Shown piece by piece: positions 1 through 8,811 of a DNA stretch of 16,212 bases. The position numbers and the translations under genes were made by a program. The notes beneath the pieces were generated by a model that saw nothing but the letters and a program-made list of their open reading frames with translations, made no database searches and was not told the origin of the DNA. Each line of letters begins with the position of its first letter. The stretch's first letter is position 1. The DNA comes from Caldifarciminota bacterium (lineage in GTDB: Bacteria; Hydrothermota; Tepidihabitantia; B3-TA06; JALVRC01): assembly GCA_027025255.1 (NCBI GenBank), contig JALVRC010000069.1:1-16212 (forward strand), given 5' to 3'.

Positions 1-12
1 TATAACTGATAG

Positions 13-3000
13 TCAAGGATTGATTTTTTTAGTTTTTTTATGTTCAAGAATTGTTTTTAATATTAAAGGTAATTTTATTGAGTACTTTTCTCTTATCTCT
101 TTACTTTTATTAACAAAGGTAAGGTAAAGATTATTTCTTAATTGTGAGAAAATAAGCCCTGAGACAAAATATACCCGTGCAAGTAATGGTGGGAATTTAA
201 ATGTTTCTACCTTTCTTATTAAATCAAGAAATCCTTTTTCAATGTTTGTGTAGTTCCCTTCGTAGAATTTTATAATTAGTAAATACATCTCTGATTCAAA
301 TATTGTTTTTCTTTCATCACGAGGGAATCTTTTTGTTCTTGAGATTATTTTTGTAAAGAATTCCTTGGCTTTGTTATAATCCTTGTGAATAAAGTATTTA
401 AGAGCAGCCATAAAGTCATCATCGGAAAGTACTATCTCTGTATGTTTTATTTGTTCTAATTCAATATATGCATATAAATTTATGTTTTCTTTTTGGATTG
501 AATCTTTGTTTATGATTAGGTTACCGCCGTACCATCTGATAAAGTTTAATATTAGTATTTCTTTTATTCTATTATTTTTACATTTAGGAAGGTATTCTTC
601 AAAAAGAGAAGCATCGCCTCTTTCCAGAAAGAGTTTACATATTATACACGGAATTTCTATAATCTCGCCATCTTCCATGTTTTTTTTGTCATTTTCATTG
701 TAAGCTTTAAAAAGATACCTATACGCTTTTGAAAAGTTAGCAAGCTCAACAGCACTTAGTCCAATAAATTCACAGAAATTTCTATGATAAAGAGGTAAAT
801 TTTTAAATTCTGATATGTAGTTTGCATACTCTTTTTCTAAAAACCTTAAGGCAGTGTTGTAAAGTTTTTTCCCAATAAGTATTTTCCCTATACGTAAAAC
901 AATGGGTATGAGTGTTTTTATATGTTTCCCCAGTAATTTTCGTTTGATCTTTAGGGTCCTCTTAAAGTATACAAAAGCATTGAACATGTCATTACTTTCA
1001 ACTGATACATAGGCTATATTGGCATATATAGATGCGACATCATCCGTTTCTCCAATTAGCTCTTTCATCTGTTTAGCAGCATTAAGAAAAATTTCCAGTG
1101 CCTGTTTATACATTTTATCCTTTACATAAAAAACACCGAGGTTAACCTTGTAACGTATTAAATCTAAATGTTCTTCAGGGAGTATTTCTTTTGCTTCCTT
1201 TATGACTGTTTTTTGTATTTCTTTTGCTTTGTCTATTTTGTTTAGTAGGTAGTATACATTTGATAAATTGTTCATCAGAGATATTTTTAATATAGGTTCT
1301 TCTTTTAAAAGGCTTAAGGCATATTTATAGTATTCAATTGCCTTATCATATTTTTTTTGTATTTTGGATAAACTTCCTAATATTTTATAAGTGTTGATAA
1401 GTCCTTCTGTATCGTTTTCTTTTTTATAAATGTTTTCAGCTTCATTCAGGTGTATGTAAGCTCTTTCAAGTTTGTTCAGTTTTAAAAGAGCAGCCCCAAT
1501 ATATCTATGGGCAGTTCCCGCAAGTGTTTTGTCTAATTGTTTGATCTTTTCTGCATATTCTATCACTTTGTTATAATTACCTCTTTCTCCGTTTATCCAT
1601 GCCAAAAGAACATAGATACGAGCGAACCACTTATAGTTTTCTTTTGTATCTTTGAGATATTTTTTTATTATTGCAAGATCCCTTACTAAGGAAGATATAA
1701 GGTTTAGCTGTTGTTTCCGCTTTAAATGAGGCCATAATATATTGAGAGATTCATCAAAGTTCTCTATTTTTAAAAGATTTATCCCTAAATGGTATTTTTC
1801 TTCGTAGGATAGTTTGTCTTTAAAGGGAAGGATTGTATTACAGAGTTCCTTTATAATATCTAATTTTTCTTCTTCCGTTATAGAACTTTTTATTGCTTCT
1901 TTAATCATACTATGTTTAAAAATGAATTTTGCATCTTTAATTTTTAAGAAATCATTTTGAATAAGTGAATCCAATGTTTGTTTATCAAAGAATATTTCAG
2001 TAGCAGGTAGCCCCCAGATAGCCAGAAGCCTCAGTATGTGTTTTTGCTCAGGAGTGGAATGATCAAATCTAAACAACGCTATTTCGTAGACTTTGTCTGG
2101 TACTTTGTTGATGTCGCCGGTGGTTTTTATATAGTTTATGAGTTCAATAAGTAGAAGAGGATTGCCGCCAGTCTTTTTAAATATTTCTTTTCCCTTTTCT
2201 TCATTTGTTTTACCTAAGTACATTTCGATAAATTTTTTACTCTCTTCAAAATTAAGAGTGTTTAAATGAATATCTTTTTTGTATATGGAGTTTCTGGTAA
2301 CTATGATAAATTTAATATTGTTGTTTTGCATAAGGTTATCAATTATGAGTTTAAAATAAGGATCTATCCATTGAAAATCATCAAGAATAAAAAGTGTATT
2401 CTTTTTGTTGAATCTTTTTAGTATTACGCTACTTAGAATTTGAGAAAGATATGTGGGTAAGCTGGTCTCTTCATTCTTTTCCATTATATTTTTTATAAAC
2501 AGAGCATGTTCCTCTCCGAATAATGTATTTAAGAAGGGTTTTAAAGAGTAAAAAGGTATATTTTTCCCCTCAAAATAGGAAGGTATGTATATGCTATGAG
2601 GGAAGCGAGCTATGATTTCTTTTAATAGTCTGGTTTTGCCAATCCCGGGTTCTCCAGATATGTATATTGTTTTTTCTCCTTTGTGTATTAAATTAATAAT
2701 AGAATCAAGTTCTTTTTCCCTTCCAACGAAGAAAGGAGTTGTAGGTTGTTCAATAGAGTGAGTAAAACTCTTTAGTCTGAAAATTTTTATAGCTTTTCCG
2801 ATATTGATATTGAAAGCAAACTCATAGTTAGCAAAGGATTTGGATATTTCAACAAAATTTTCTGTTGCTAATATTTCATTTTTATCAGCTTTATCCAGAA
2901 TTTTTGCTGTTATGTTAACTTCTGAGCCAAAGATTGTGAATTTATGTTTTTCTTTAACCTCAGTAGATATGATTTCTCCATAATTTAAACTTGCATTTAC

Positions 3001-3324
3001 TTCCAGTTTAATTCCTTTAGGGAACTTTTTTTCTTTAAAATATGCAAATATACTATCAATAGATTTAAGTGCGTTTAACGGTATATTTTCTATATATACC
3101 GGATAACCAAATACTGCAAGAATACCATCTCCCAGAATATTGTCAACATAACCTCCATACTGTTCAATTCTTTCAATCATTATGTTAAGAGCTTCAGAAA
3201 TTATATTTTTGTATTCAGTATTGGATAATTTATACGAGAGTTTTGTAGAGTTGTGAATGTCTACAAAAATTATCACTACCCTGCGTAGTTCTTCTCTTAG
3301 TTGATTTTTGTCTATTTTATTCAT
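13..3324 (-). CDS. Class III cyclase-like domain fused to STAND ATPase and TPR array
   Basis: This large cytosolic protein looks like a signalling switch with the layout of soluble adenylyl cyclases: cyclase, NTPase, repeats. Of 1103 residues, about 15-185 are cyclase-like. A STAND/AAA_16 ATPase follows at about 198-480, with GREKEL (201-206), Walker A GEPGIGKT (224-231), Walker B LFILDDFQWID (311-321) and GGNPLLLIEL (387-396). A long helical region with TPR-like repeats runs from about 565 to 1080, clearest near 658-673, 686-713, 738-753 and 768-799. The cyclase keeps metal aspartates D22 and D66 and the transition-state N137. The usual substrate Lys is N62, the substrate Asp is S134 and the transition-state Arg is K141. 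Activity may be changed or lost. The ATG at 3324 has an AGAGG site 5 bases upstream and an ATGA overlap with hutH. Confidence 0.88.
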   Translation of the reverse strand: MNKIDKNQLREELRRVVIIFVDIHNSTKLSYKLSNTEYKNIISEALNIMIERIEQYGGYVDNILGDGILAVFGYPVYIENIPLNALKSIDSIFAYFKEKKFPKGIKLEVNASLNYGEIISTEVKEKHKFTIFGSEVNITAKILDKADKNEILATENFVEISKSFANYEFAFNINIGKAIKIFRLKSFTHSIEQPTTPFFVGREKELDSIINLIHKGEKTIYISGEPGIGKTRLLKEIIARFPHSIYIPSYFEGKNIPFYSLKPFLNTLFGEEHALFIKNIMEKNEETSLPTYLSQILSSVILKRFNKKNTLFILDDFQWIDPYFKLIIDNLMQNNNIKFIIVTRNSIYKKDIHLNTLNFEESKKFIEMYLGKTNEEKGKEIFKKTGGNPLLLIELINYIKTTGDINKVPDKVYEIALFRFDHSTPEQKHILRLLAIWGLPATEIFFDKQTLDSLIQNDFLKIKDAKFIFKHSMIKEAIKSSITEEEKLDIIKELCNTILPFKDKLSYEEKYHLGINLLKIENFDESLNILWPHLKRKQQLNLISSLVRDLAIIKKYLKDTKENYKWFARIYVLLAWINGERGNYNKVIEYAEKIKQLDKTLAGTAHRYIGAALLKLNKLERAYIHLNEAENIYKKENDTEGLINTYKILGSLSKIQKKYDKAIEYYKYALSLLKEEPILKISLMNNLSNVYYLLNKIDKAKEIQKTVIKEAKEILPEEHLDLIRYKVNLGVFYVKDKMYKQALEIFLNAAKQMKELIGETDDVASIYANIAYVSVESNDMFNAFVYFKRTLKIKRKLLGKHIKTLIPIVLRIGKILIGKKLYNTALRFLEKEYANYISEFKNLPLYHRNFCEFIGLSAVELANFSKAYRYLFKAYNENDKKNMEDGEIIEIPCIICKLFLERGDASLFEEYLPKCKNNRIKEILILNFIRWYGGNLIINKDSIQKENINLYAYIELEQIKHTEIVLSDDDFMAALKYFIHKDYNKAKEFFTKIISRTKRFPRDERKTIFESEMYLLIIKFYEGNYTNIEKGFLDLIRKVETFKFPPLLARVYFVSGLIFSQLRNNLYLTFVNKSKEIREKYSIKLPLILKTILEHKKTKKINP

Positions 3325-4829
3325 ATAATCCTCTCATAAAGGTATTTTAGATTTTTAATAAGTTTATTTATATCATTTGATAAAATATGATCTTCTTTTT
3401 TAAAACCAACAATTTTATCCATGAAGGAAATAATATGATTTATAGAAGCATCATTTAAGCCATTTAATTTTAAAGCTCTGTAGGCTGATAAGAGTTCAAT
3501 AGCAAGAATAGTTTCTGTGTTTTTAAGAATTTCCTGAGCTTTTAAGGCCGCATTCATGCTCATACTTACATGATCTTCCTGTCCCCCGCTGGTAACAATA
3601 TTATCAATGGTTGCAGGAGTCGCAAGTGTTCTATTTCTGTTAAGAAGAGCTGCAGCCGTATATTGAATAAGCATATAGCCACTTTCTAAACCCGGATTAT
3701 TTGCTAAGAAAGCCGGAAGTATTTTGTTTAATTTTTTATCAAGTAGTCTATAGATTCTTCTTTCTGAAATAGAAGCAATCTCAGTCATAGCGATTGATAG
3801 ATAGTCCATGACAAGGCCTATTGGTTCACAATGAAAATTCCCTCCTGACAGTATATTAAAATTGTCGCTTGTTTTAAAAATTAAAGGATTATCTGTTGCT
3901 GCATTGATTTCTTTTGATAGTACAGAGTAAATAAAATCCAGGGTATCAAGAACTGCTCCACCAACCTGGGGGTAGCAGCGTATAGAGTAGGCATCCTGTA
4001 CTTCATTTTTTCTGCCTTTTAATAGAGCATTATTTTTTAATTTTCGGGCTAAACCTCTTGCTATTCTCAATTGCCCTTTTTGGCCTCTTGCTTTATGAAT
4101 TTTTTGGTTAAGAAAATCTTTAAACCCGGAAAGTGCTGAAATTGTCATTACAAGTGCAATATTACTCAGGGATATAATTTCTCTTGCCTTCATATAATTT
4201 ATAATACTTACTGCTGTAGAAACTTGACATCCATTATTTAGAGCTAATCCCTCTTTAAAACAGAGTTTTATAGGCTTTATCCCTGTTTCCTTTAAAGCAA
4301 TCTTAGCAATGGTTTTTTCTCCCTTGTAAAAAACAGGCATGTTTAAATCTTCGCCGATTACGAGAAGGGCAATATGAGATAGTGGGGCTAAATCCCCACT
4401 TGCACCAAGTGAGCCGATTGATGGAATTATAGGGATGATATCTTTGTTTAAAAGGTTAATTATTGTTAAAGGTACAATACTGCGAACACCAGAGTATCCT
4501 TTTATTAGTGTGTTAGCTCTTAAAAGCATGGCAAGTCTTGTTTGATTATAACTGAGAGGCTCTCCAATGCCTGCTGTATGACTTTTTATTAAGTTCTTTT
4601 GTAAAAGTTCAATGCTATGTTTATCAATTTTTATATTTTGAAGTTCGCCAAATCCCGTATTTATACCGTAAAGATTTAATCCACTATTTATTTTATCTTT
4701 TAGTGTGTTATGTAAATTATCAAGTTCTTTAATTTTTTCTTTACTGATTGAGAGGATTGTTTTATTGTCTAAAAAGTCTTTTATATTCTCAAGTGTTAAA
4801 TCATTTCCTGTAAGTAATAGAGTTTTCAT
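3321..4829 (-). CDS. hutH: Histidine ammonia-lyase
   Basis: This cytosolic enzyme removes ammonia from L-histidine to give trans-urocanate. The 502 residues match the family. The MIO cofactor arises from A143-S144-G145 in GASGDLAPLSH. Y54 lies in YGINTGFGE, and S83-H84 (KSHTAGIG) is the Ser-His pair that marks histidine rather than tyrosine or phenylalanine lyases. N199 lies in LNNGCQ (the common form is NGTQ), and E418 lies in QEDHVSM. The stretch before it reads TSGGQEDH in place of TSANQEDH. The rest of the histidine pathway (hutU, hutI) is not in the window, so urocanate must be used by enzymes encoded elsewhere or serve another purpose. A tyrosine or other aromatic ammonia-lyase is a weaker alternative. 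It overlaps both neighbours by 4 bp. Confidence 0.9.
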   Translation of the reverse strand: MKTLLLTGNDLTLENIKDFLDNKTILSISKEKIKELDNLHNTLKDKINSGLNLYGINTGFGELQNIKIDKHSIELLQKNLIKSHTAGIGEPLSYNQTRLAMLLRANTLIKGYSGVRSIVPLTIINLLNKDIIPIIPSIGSLGASGDLAPLSHIALLVIGEDLNMPVFYKGEKTIAKIALKETGIKPIKLCFKEGLALNNGCQVSTAVSIINYMKAREIISLSNIALVMTISALSGFKDFLNQKIHKARGQKGQLRIARGLARKLKNNALLKGRKNEVQDAYSIRCYPQVGGAVLDTLDFIYSVLSKEINAATDNPLIFKTSDNFNILSGGNFHCEPIGLVMDYLSIAMTEIASISERRIYRLLDKKLNKILPAFLANNPGLESGYMLIQYTAAALLNRNRTLATPATIDNIVTSGGQEDHVSMSMNAALKAQEILKNTETILAIELLSAYRALKLNGLNDASINHIISFMDKIVGFKKEDHILSNDINKLIKNLKYLYERII

Positions 4830-5971
4830 TTGGTTACCTCCAATTTTTTATAGTGACTTTTCCCTTCTGACAGTTTCTCTGCCACTACAGGGAAAATTAT
4901 TTCTGCTATTAATGCTAATAACAGAAGAAAAATGTTGTTATTAACATTTAAATGTTCTATTTTGGTCATTTCAACAAAGGCTATGATAGCTGTAAAAGGA
5001 GATGAGAGCAAGAAAGCCGTAGCAGTTGTTTCTTTTATATTACTGTATTTAAATGAAATACTTATGAAGCGAATCAGCCATATTATAATAAGAAATATTA
5101 CAATTTTAATTAATAAGAAAAGGTTCGCACTGGCAAGTATTATTTCATTACCAGTTTTTATAAGAAATATCGGGATAAAGAATCCATATCCAATTCCTGA
5201 AAATTTTATACTTATCTGCCCCTTTTTTCTTATAATAAATGAGAGTATAATTCCTGAGATAAAGGCAGCAAAAAAGGGTTCGATATGTAATAGAAAACTT
5301 AGTCCTATAAGAAAGAAGGTTAACATGAGAGAAAACCGTACACCAAATTCGTATCTATCATTATCAGTAGTAAGTTTTTCAAAGAAATCCGGATACCACC
5401 AGATGAGCCATTTTAAAATAAAAATTATAGTTAATGCAATAGAAAGAAACAGGGCCAGGGAAAAGATTGCACTAATAAGGCTTATACCTTTAAAATAGAA
5501 TCTATAGATAACAATTAATATAATTGAAATAAATTCTCCTATAGAAGTTATTCTTAATAATGTTTGTCCGTTTTTTGTATTTATTTTTCTGGAATCCTTT
5601 AAGGTTTTTGTGATAGAACCTGCAGAGAGAGCGCTTAAAATAATAAAATATATAAATGGCAGTTTGAAGAGTAAGGTGATTATAAAGGTAAGTATAAGAA
5701 TAATTGTGGGGACAATAAATATGTAGGGATCTTTTAGATTTTCCTTTGAAAAATTCAACAAACTTCCGGAATTAAACAGAAGGAAAATAAACCCAAGATA
5801 TGCAAGATATTCAATAATTGGAAAATTAAGATTTACTCCGAATTCTGACAGTATTAATCCATATAGTAGCTCAATAGAAAATATACTTATTTTGAGTTTT
5901 TGGGCAATAAACGGAAGAATTATAACACCCATGAGAATAAGGAAAAGTGCATAGATATCTTCAATTCTCAT
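4826..5971 (-). CDS. CPA2-type cation:proton antiporter (KefB/Na+-H+ exchanger family)
   Basis: This integral membrane protein probably exchanges Na+ or K+ for protons. I start it at the ATG at 5971 (381 residues). A longer reading begins at a TTG at 5998 with no support, deep inside the upstream gene. About 11-13 hydrophobic segments fill the sequence. Family marks are LGFIFLLFNSG (59-69), ALSAGSITKTL (114-124) and GYGFFIPIFLIKTG (261-274). The acidic pair that carries ions in many exchangers (DD, or QD in KefC) reads GE here, with E146 the only acidic residue in SIGEFISI. That suggests different stoichiometry, though I infer this only by eye. The TrkA/Usp domains usually fused to or paired with such exchangers are on the preceding gene, overlapping by 11 bp. 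A weak GAG ribosome site is present. Confidence 0.83.
   Translation of the reverse strand: MRIEDIYALFLILMGVIILPFIAQKLKISIFSIELLYGLILSEFGVNLNFPIIEYLAYLGFIFLLFNSGSLLNFSKENLKDPYIFIVPTIILILTFIITLLFKLPFIYFIILSALSAGSITKTLKDSRKINTKNGQTLLRITSIGEFISIILIVIYRFYFKGISLISAIFSLALFLSIALTIIFILKWLIWWYPDFFEKLTTDNDRYEFGVRFSLMLTFFLIGLSFLLHIEPFFAAFISGIILSFIIRKKGQISIKFSGIGYGFFIPIFLIKTGNEIILASANLFLLIKIVIFLIIIWLIRFISISFKYSNIKETTATAFLLSSPFTAIIAFVEMTKIEHLNVNNNIFLLLLALIAEIIFPVVAEKLSEGKSHYKKLEVTK
4837..4841 (-). promoter_or_regulatory. Strong GGAGG ribosome site for hutH
   Basis: A consensus GGAGG lies 7 bases before the hutH ATG at 4829 and inside the end of the antiporter gene. It is one of the two best Shine-Dalgarno matches in the window and suggests independent, efficient initiation in addition to coupling by the ATGA overlap. 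Confidence 0.65.
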
Positions 5972-7355
5972 ATTTTTTATTCTCAACCGGCATAACAATT
6001 AAAGATACTGGTGTATGTTTAATTATGTATCTGCTTACATCAAAGGAAAATATAGGGATATCTAATTTATTTGGTGTATGGCTTAGAATCATTAATTGAA
6101 AATCTTTTGAAGTCTCTAATATTCTTTTTACCGGGTTCCCCTGAAGTTCTATGATTTCAATAGGAATTCCATACGCTTCTGTAATTTCTTTTACCCTTAA
6201 TATGGCTGTTTTTTCCTGAGGAACAGTGTCTTCTCCAACAAGGACTTCTGAAGGGAGAACGGAGATTGTACTTAATTTAGATTTACAGATTCGTTCTATA
6301 TCTACTGCGATACTCAACTCATACATTACTCTTTGGGGGTTGTTAACCGGGAGAAGAATACTATCAAAGGGAAATGTCCCTCTGGGAATGTAAATAGGGA
6401 TATTAAATGTTTTTAATATATAACGAAGTTTTTTTGTGTACTGGGTTTTATTTACATAGACTATTAGCCCGAAGTCTTTTCTGTTGTTTAAACTTTCTAT
6501 ATTCTTACTAAATTCATGCTCTTTATTAAAGTAGCATTCAAATGCAAGGTCAATACATTTTTCTTTTAGTAATTTCTCTATATAGCGAGCGTTTTCTTTA
6601 ACAATATAAATATTTATCCTATGAGTATTGATGAGTGATAATAGATAGAAGGTTTCTTCTATAAGTTTCATATCAGGTTTATCAACAATAAGAAGAACGC
6701 CTGAACCGTATTGCAATGGAAACTGAGGTGGCCCAACCTTAAAAAATTCAATTATATGCGAGATTATATCTTCTTCACCAGCAAGGAGGATTTTGTCGCC
6801 ATTGTTTATTTTGGCTTTACCTGTAGGTAGGATAAACTTATTATCTCTATAAATCCCTAAAATTCGCCAATTTCTTGCGTGAAGTTCCTTTAAAGATTTT
6901 CCTACAGCCAGAGCTCCAGGCTCAACAACTAATTCATAGAAATGTTCGTCTTTAAATATGTTTTTATATATTGAAGAAAAGGAACCATAAAGCTCGCTTT
7001 TAATCCATGAAAGTATTAATTCTCCGCCTATTAAAGTTTTAAACCCAAGTTCATTGATTTCTTTAATCCCTTTTTCATCATTTAATATAGCTATGAAGTG
7101 TCTTATTCCTTCTTTCTTCGCTATTTTAGCTATTTGTATAGTCTTCTCGTGATCAAGGATAGAAGTTATTATAACATCTTTTGTATGTAATTTGGCTCTT
7201 TTAAATTCTATTTCACTTGATACATCTTTTTTAATTGGGCATTCTCCTTCTTCTTCGGGTAAACATACCCATGTTACTATCTCGTGTTTCCATTGACTGA
7301 GAATGTATTTAGCAAATGGTGTATTCCCTATTAAAGCAATGGTTTTTCCTTTCAT
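5961..7355 (-). CDS. RCK (TrkA-N/TrkA-C) plus Usp-like regulatory protein for the adjacent antiporter
   Basis: This is probably a cytosolic subunit that controls the cation:proton antiporter encoded next. Of 464 residues, 1-125 form a TrkA-N Rossmann-like domain. Residues 139-205 form a TrkA-C domain with the usual ending (NNGDKILLAG, 184-193). Two Usp-like halves follow at about 215-325 and 328-458; the second opens with FDSILLPV and ends with TPVSLIVMPV. The nucleotide-binding glycines of the first domain are poor (IGNTPFAKY at 9-17, not GxGxxG). The second Usp half lacks the GxxGxxxxG(S/T) ATP motif. Ligand binding may therefore be altered or lost. The ATG at 7355 overlaps the previous stop as ATGA and has no visible Shine-Dalgarno, so translation probably depends on coupling. 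No membrane segments are seen. Confidence 0.75.
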   Translation of the reverse strand: MKGKTIALIGNTPFAKYILSQWKHEIVTWVCLPEEEGECPIKKDVSSEIEFKRAKLHTKDVIITSILDHEKTIQIAKIAKKEGIRHFIAILNDEKGIKEINELGFKTLIGGELILSWIKSELYGSFSSIYKNIFKDEHFYELVVEPGALAVGKSLKELHARNWRILGIYRDNKFILPTGKAKINNGDKILLAGEEDIISHIIEFFKVGPPQFPLQYGSGVLLIVDKPDMKLIEETFYLLSLINTHRINIYIVKENARYIEKLLKEKCIDLAFECYFNKEHEFSKNIESLNNRKDFGLIVYVNKTQYTKKLRYILKTFNIPIYIPRGTFPFDSILLPVNNPQRVMYELSIAVDIERICKSKLSTISVLPSEVLVGEDTVPQEKTAILRVKEITEAYGIPIEIIELQGNPVKRILETSKDFQLMILSHTPNKLDIPIFSFDVSRYIIKHTPVSLIVMPVENKKYEN

Positions 7356-8164
7356 TCTATATATAGGATTTTTTTTCTGTTTTTAAAATATATACCATTG
7401 GTTTTCATGTTAATTTTTCTCCCACAGATATTATACATGTCTTTATATTCAATATGTATATTCTGTTTCTCTATAATAGATTCATGTTTATCTAATAAAA
7501 AATCAATCATCTCTTTTAAGAATGGCCAATCCGTTTCAGGATCATTAAGACCTTGAGCAAAATTTGTGTTATCTCTATCGGAATTTTCTTCTATTTCAGG
7601 ATGAACACCACAGAGTAGTACTTTGCCGCTGTCTAATGTAAAGGTTATTATTGCTGATTTTGATATCTTGCTATAGTTAGCTATTGAATCAAATTCCTGC
7701 AGGTCCTTTTTGAAATATGGGCCTCCGTAGTAGAGGATATGTAGTGTATCAGGAGTTGTTATTTTTGAAAGAGCAAATGTAGGCCACGGAGCTATACTAT
7801 TTATAGGACCTATTGCATAACCATTGAATAAGAAATTGTCCCTTATATATAAAGTATCATTCCATAACGTATATTTGGATACAAAATAGCTACCAGCACA
7901 TATCCCGAAGTAAGCTCCTCCGTTTTTTACATATTTAACAAGTATTTTTCTATTTATATATGTGTCGAAAGTCTCTGCATAACCTCCTGGAACAATAATT
8001 ATTTTATATTTATTTATGTAGTTAATATCGTTTATTTTTATACTTCCACCTGTATCTATTTCAAGATTATAGTGATTAGCAAATGATATTAAGGCAGTTA
8101 TCCCATCTTGCCAGGCTCCTTCACCTGTATAGAGGAAAATTTTAGTAAATATTAATATTATCAT
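7352..8164 (-). CDS. Stand-alone BPL_N-type, class I glutamine amidotransferase-like protein
   Basis: The function is not known. The fold resembles the N-terminal domain found on some eukaryotic biotin-protein ligases (BPL_N), a branch of the class I glutamine amidotransferase group. Here it stands alone, with no ligase domain in 270 residues. Visible motifs are IIVPGGYAETFDTY (56-69), GGAYFGICAGSYF (82-94) with C89 at the nucleophile elbow, YYGGPYF (145-151), and GVHPEIE (186-192), giving H188 and E190. The Cys, His and Glu triad of the group is therefore intact, unlike many degenerate relatives. The last 40 residues are charged and unlike the core. A hydrophobic start (MIILIFTKIFLY) is more likely the first beta strand than a signal peptide. 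It overlaps nth and the next gene by 4 bp each; the ribosome site is weak (AAAGG). Confidence 0.72.
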   Translation of the reverse strand: MIILIFTKIFLYTGEGAWQDGITALISFANHYNLEIDTGGSIKINDINYINKYKIIIVPGGYAETFDTYINRKILVKYVKNGGAYFGICAGSYFVSKYTLWNDTLYIRDNFLFNGYAIGPINSIAPWPTFALSKITTPDTLHILYYGGPYFKKDLQEFDSIANYSKISKSAIITFTLDSGKVLLCGVHPEIEENSDRDNTNFAQGLNDPETDWPFLKEMIDFLLDKHESIIEKQNIHIEYKDMYNICGRKINMKTNGIYFKNRKKILYIE

Positions 8165-8811
8165 GCCTTTGTAGTTTTGTAGTATTTACACATATTTTTC
8201 AATAAACACATATCGCATTTCGGATGAATGGGGCTGCAGATATTTTGACCGAATTTAACAAGAAGATAGTTATACTCTTTCCAGTGTTTTATTGGTAGTT
8301 TTTTTCGCAAAGCCATTTCTGTTTCAATAGGATTTCTGGTTTTAACATACCCCCATCTATTTGAAATTCTATGAACATGTGTGTCAACACATATGGCATC
8401 TATATTGAAAGCCTCAGTTAATACAAGATTGGCTGTTTTGCGCCCAACTCCCGGAAGGCTAAGAAGGGTCTCCATGTCTTGGGGAACAATTCCGTTAAAC
8501 CTTTCAAGTAATATTTGACTTAGTTTAAGGATGTTTCTTGCTTTATTTCTGTAAAACCCTGCTGGATAAATAAGTCTTTCAATTTCTTGTTGTGTCAGTT
8601 TTAACATTTTCTCAGGCGTGTCTGCTACCTTTTTTAGCCTTTTCCATGCTTTTCTTGTTGTTTCATCCTTTGTTCTCAGGCTTATTATTGTGGAGATAAG
8701 TATTTGATAAGCATCTTTATTCTTAGCGACTTCTGATACAATAGGCTCTTTTAAGGTTTTCGTTATTTTTTTTAGATAAGATAGAGCTTTATCAATACTG
8801 AACTTTTTCAT
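8161..8811 (-). CDS. nth: Endonuclease III, DNA glycosylase/AP lyase
   Basis: This base-excision repair enzyme removes oxidised pyrimidines and nicks abasic sites. The 216-residue length is normal. The helix-hairpin-helix LPGVGRKTAN (119-128) carries the catalytic lysine K125, and VDTHVHR (142-148) the catalytic aspartate D143, matching K120 and D138 of E. coli Nth. The C-terminal iron-sulfur loop is exact: C192, C199, C202 and C208 with 6, 2 and 5 residues between them. The early segment SLRTKD replaces the SAQATD form of E. coli, a change seen in many archaeal and thermophile members. The gene shares an ATGA overlap with the pump upstream and another with the next gene. A GG lies about 9 bases before the start. 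The repair function has no evident link to its neighbours. Confidence 0.95.
   Translation of the reverse strand: MKKFSIDKALSYLKKITKTLKEPIVSEVAKNKDAYQILISTIISLRTKDETTRKAWKRLKKVADTPEKMLKLTQQEIERLIYPAGFYRNKARNILKLSQILLERFNGIVPQDMETLLSLPGVGRKTANLVLTEAFNIDAICVDTHVHRISNRWGYVKTRNPIETEMALRKKLPIKHWKEYNYLLVKFGQNICSPIHPKCDMCLLKNMCKYYKTTKA

Noticed and set aside
1..12. Search for a terminator after the last gene
   Set aside because: Only 12 bases follow the stop codon in the window; no hairpin can be judged.
4932..5498. Forward-strand open frame of 188 codons
   Set aside because: It lies wholly antisense to the antiporter gene, whose protein has clear family motifs and membrane segments. The forward product shows no recognisable domain.
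5972..5998. Upstream TTG start for the antiporter
   Set aside because: It would add nine residues (MLCRLRIKN) and extend the overlap to 38 bp, with no ribosome site. The ATG at 5971 gives a normal N-terminus leading into the first helix.
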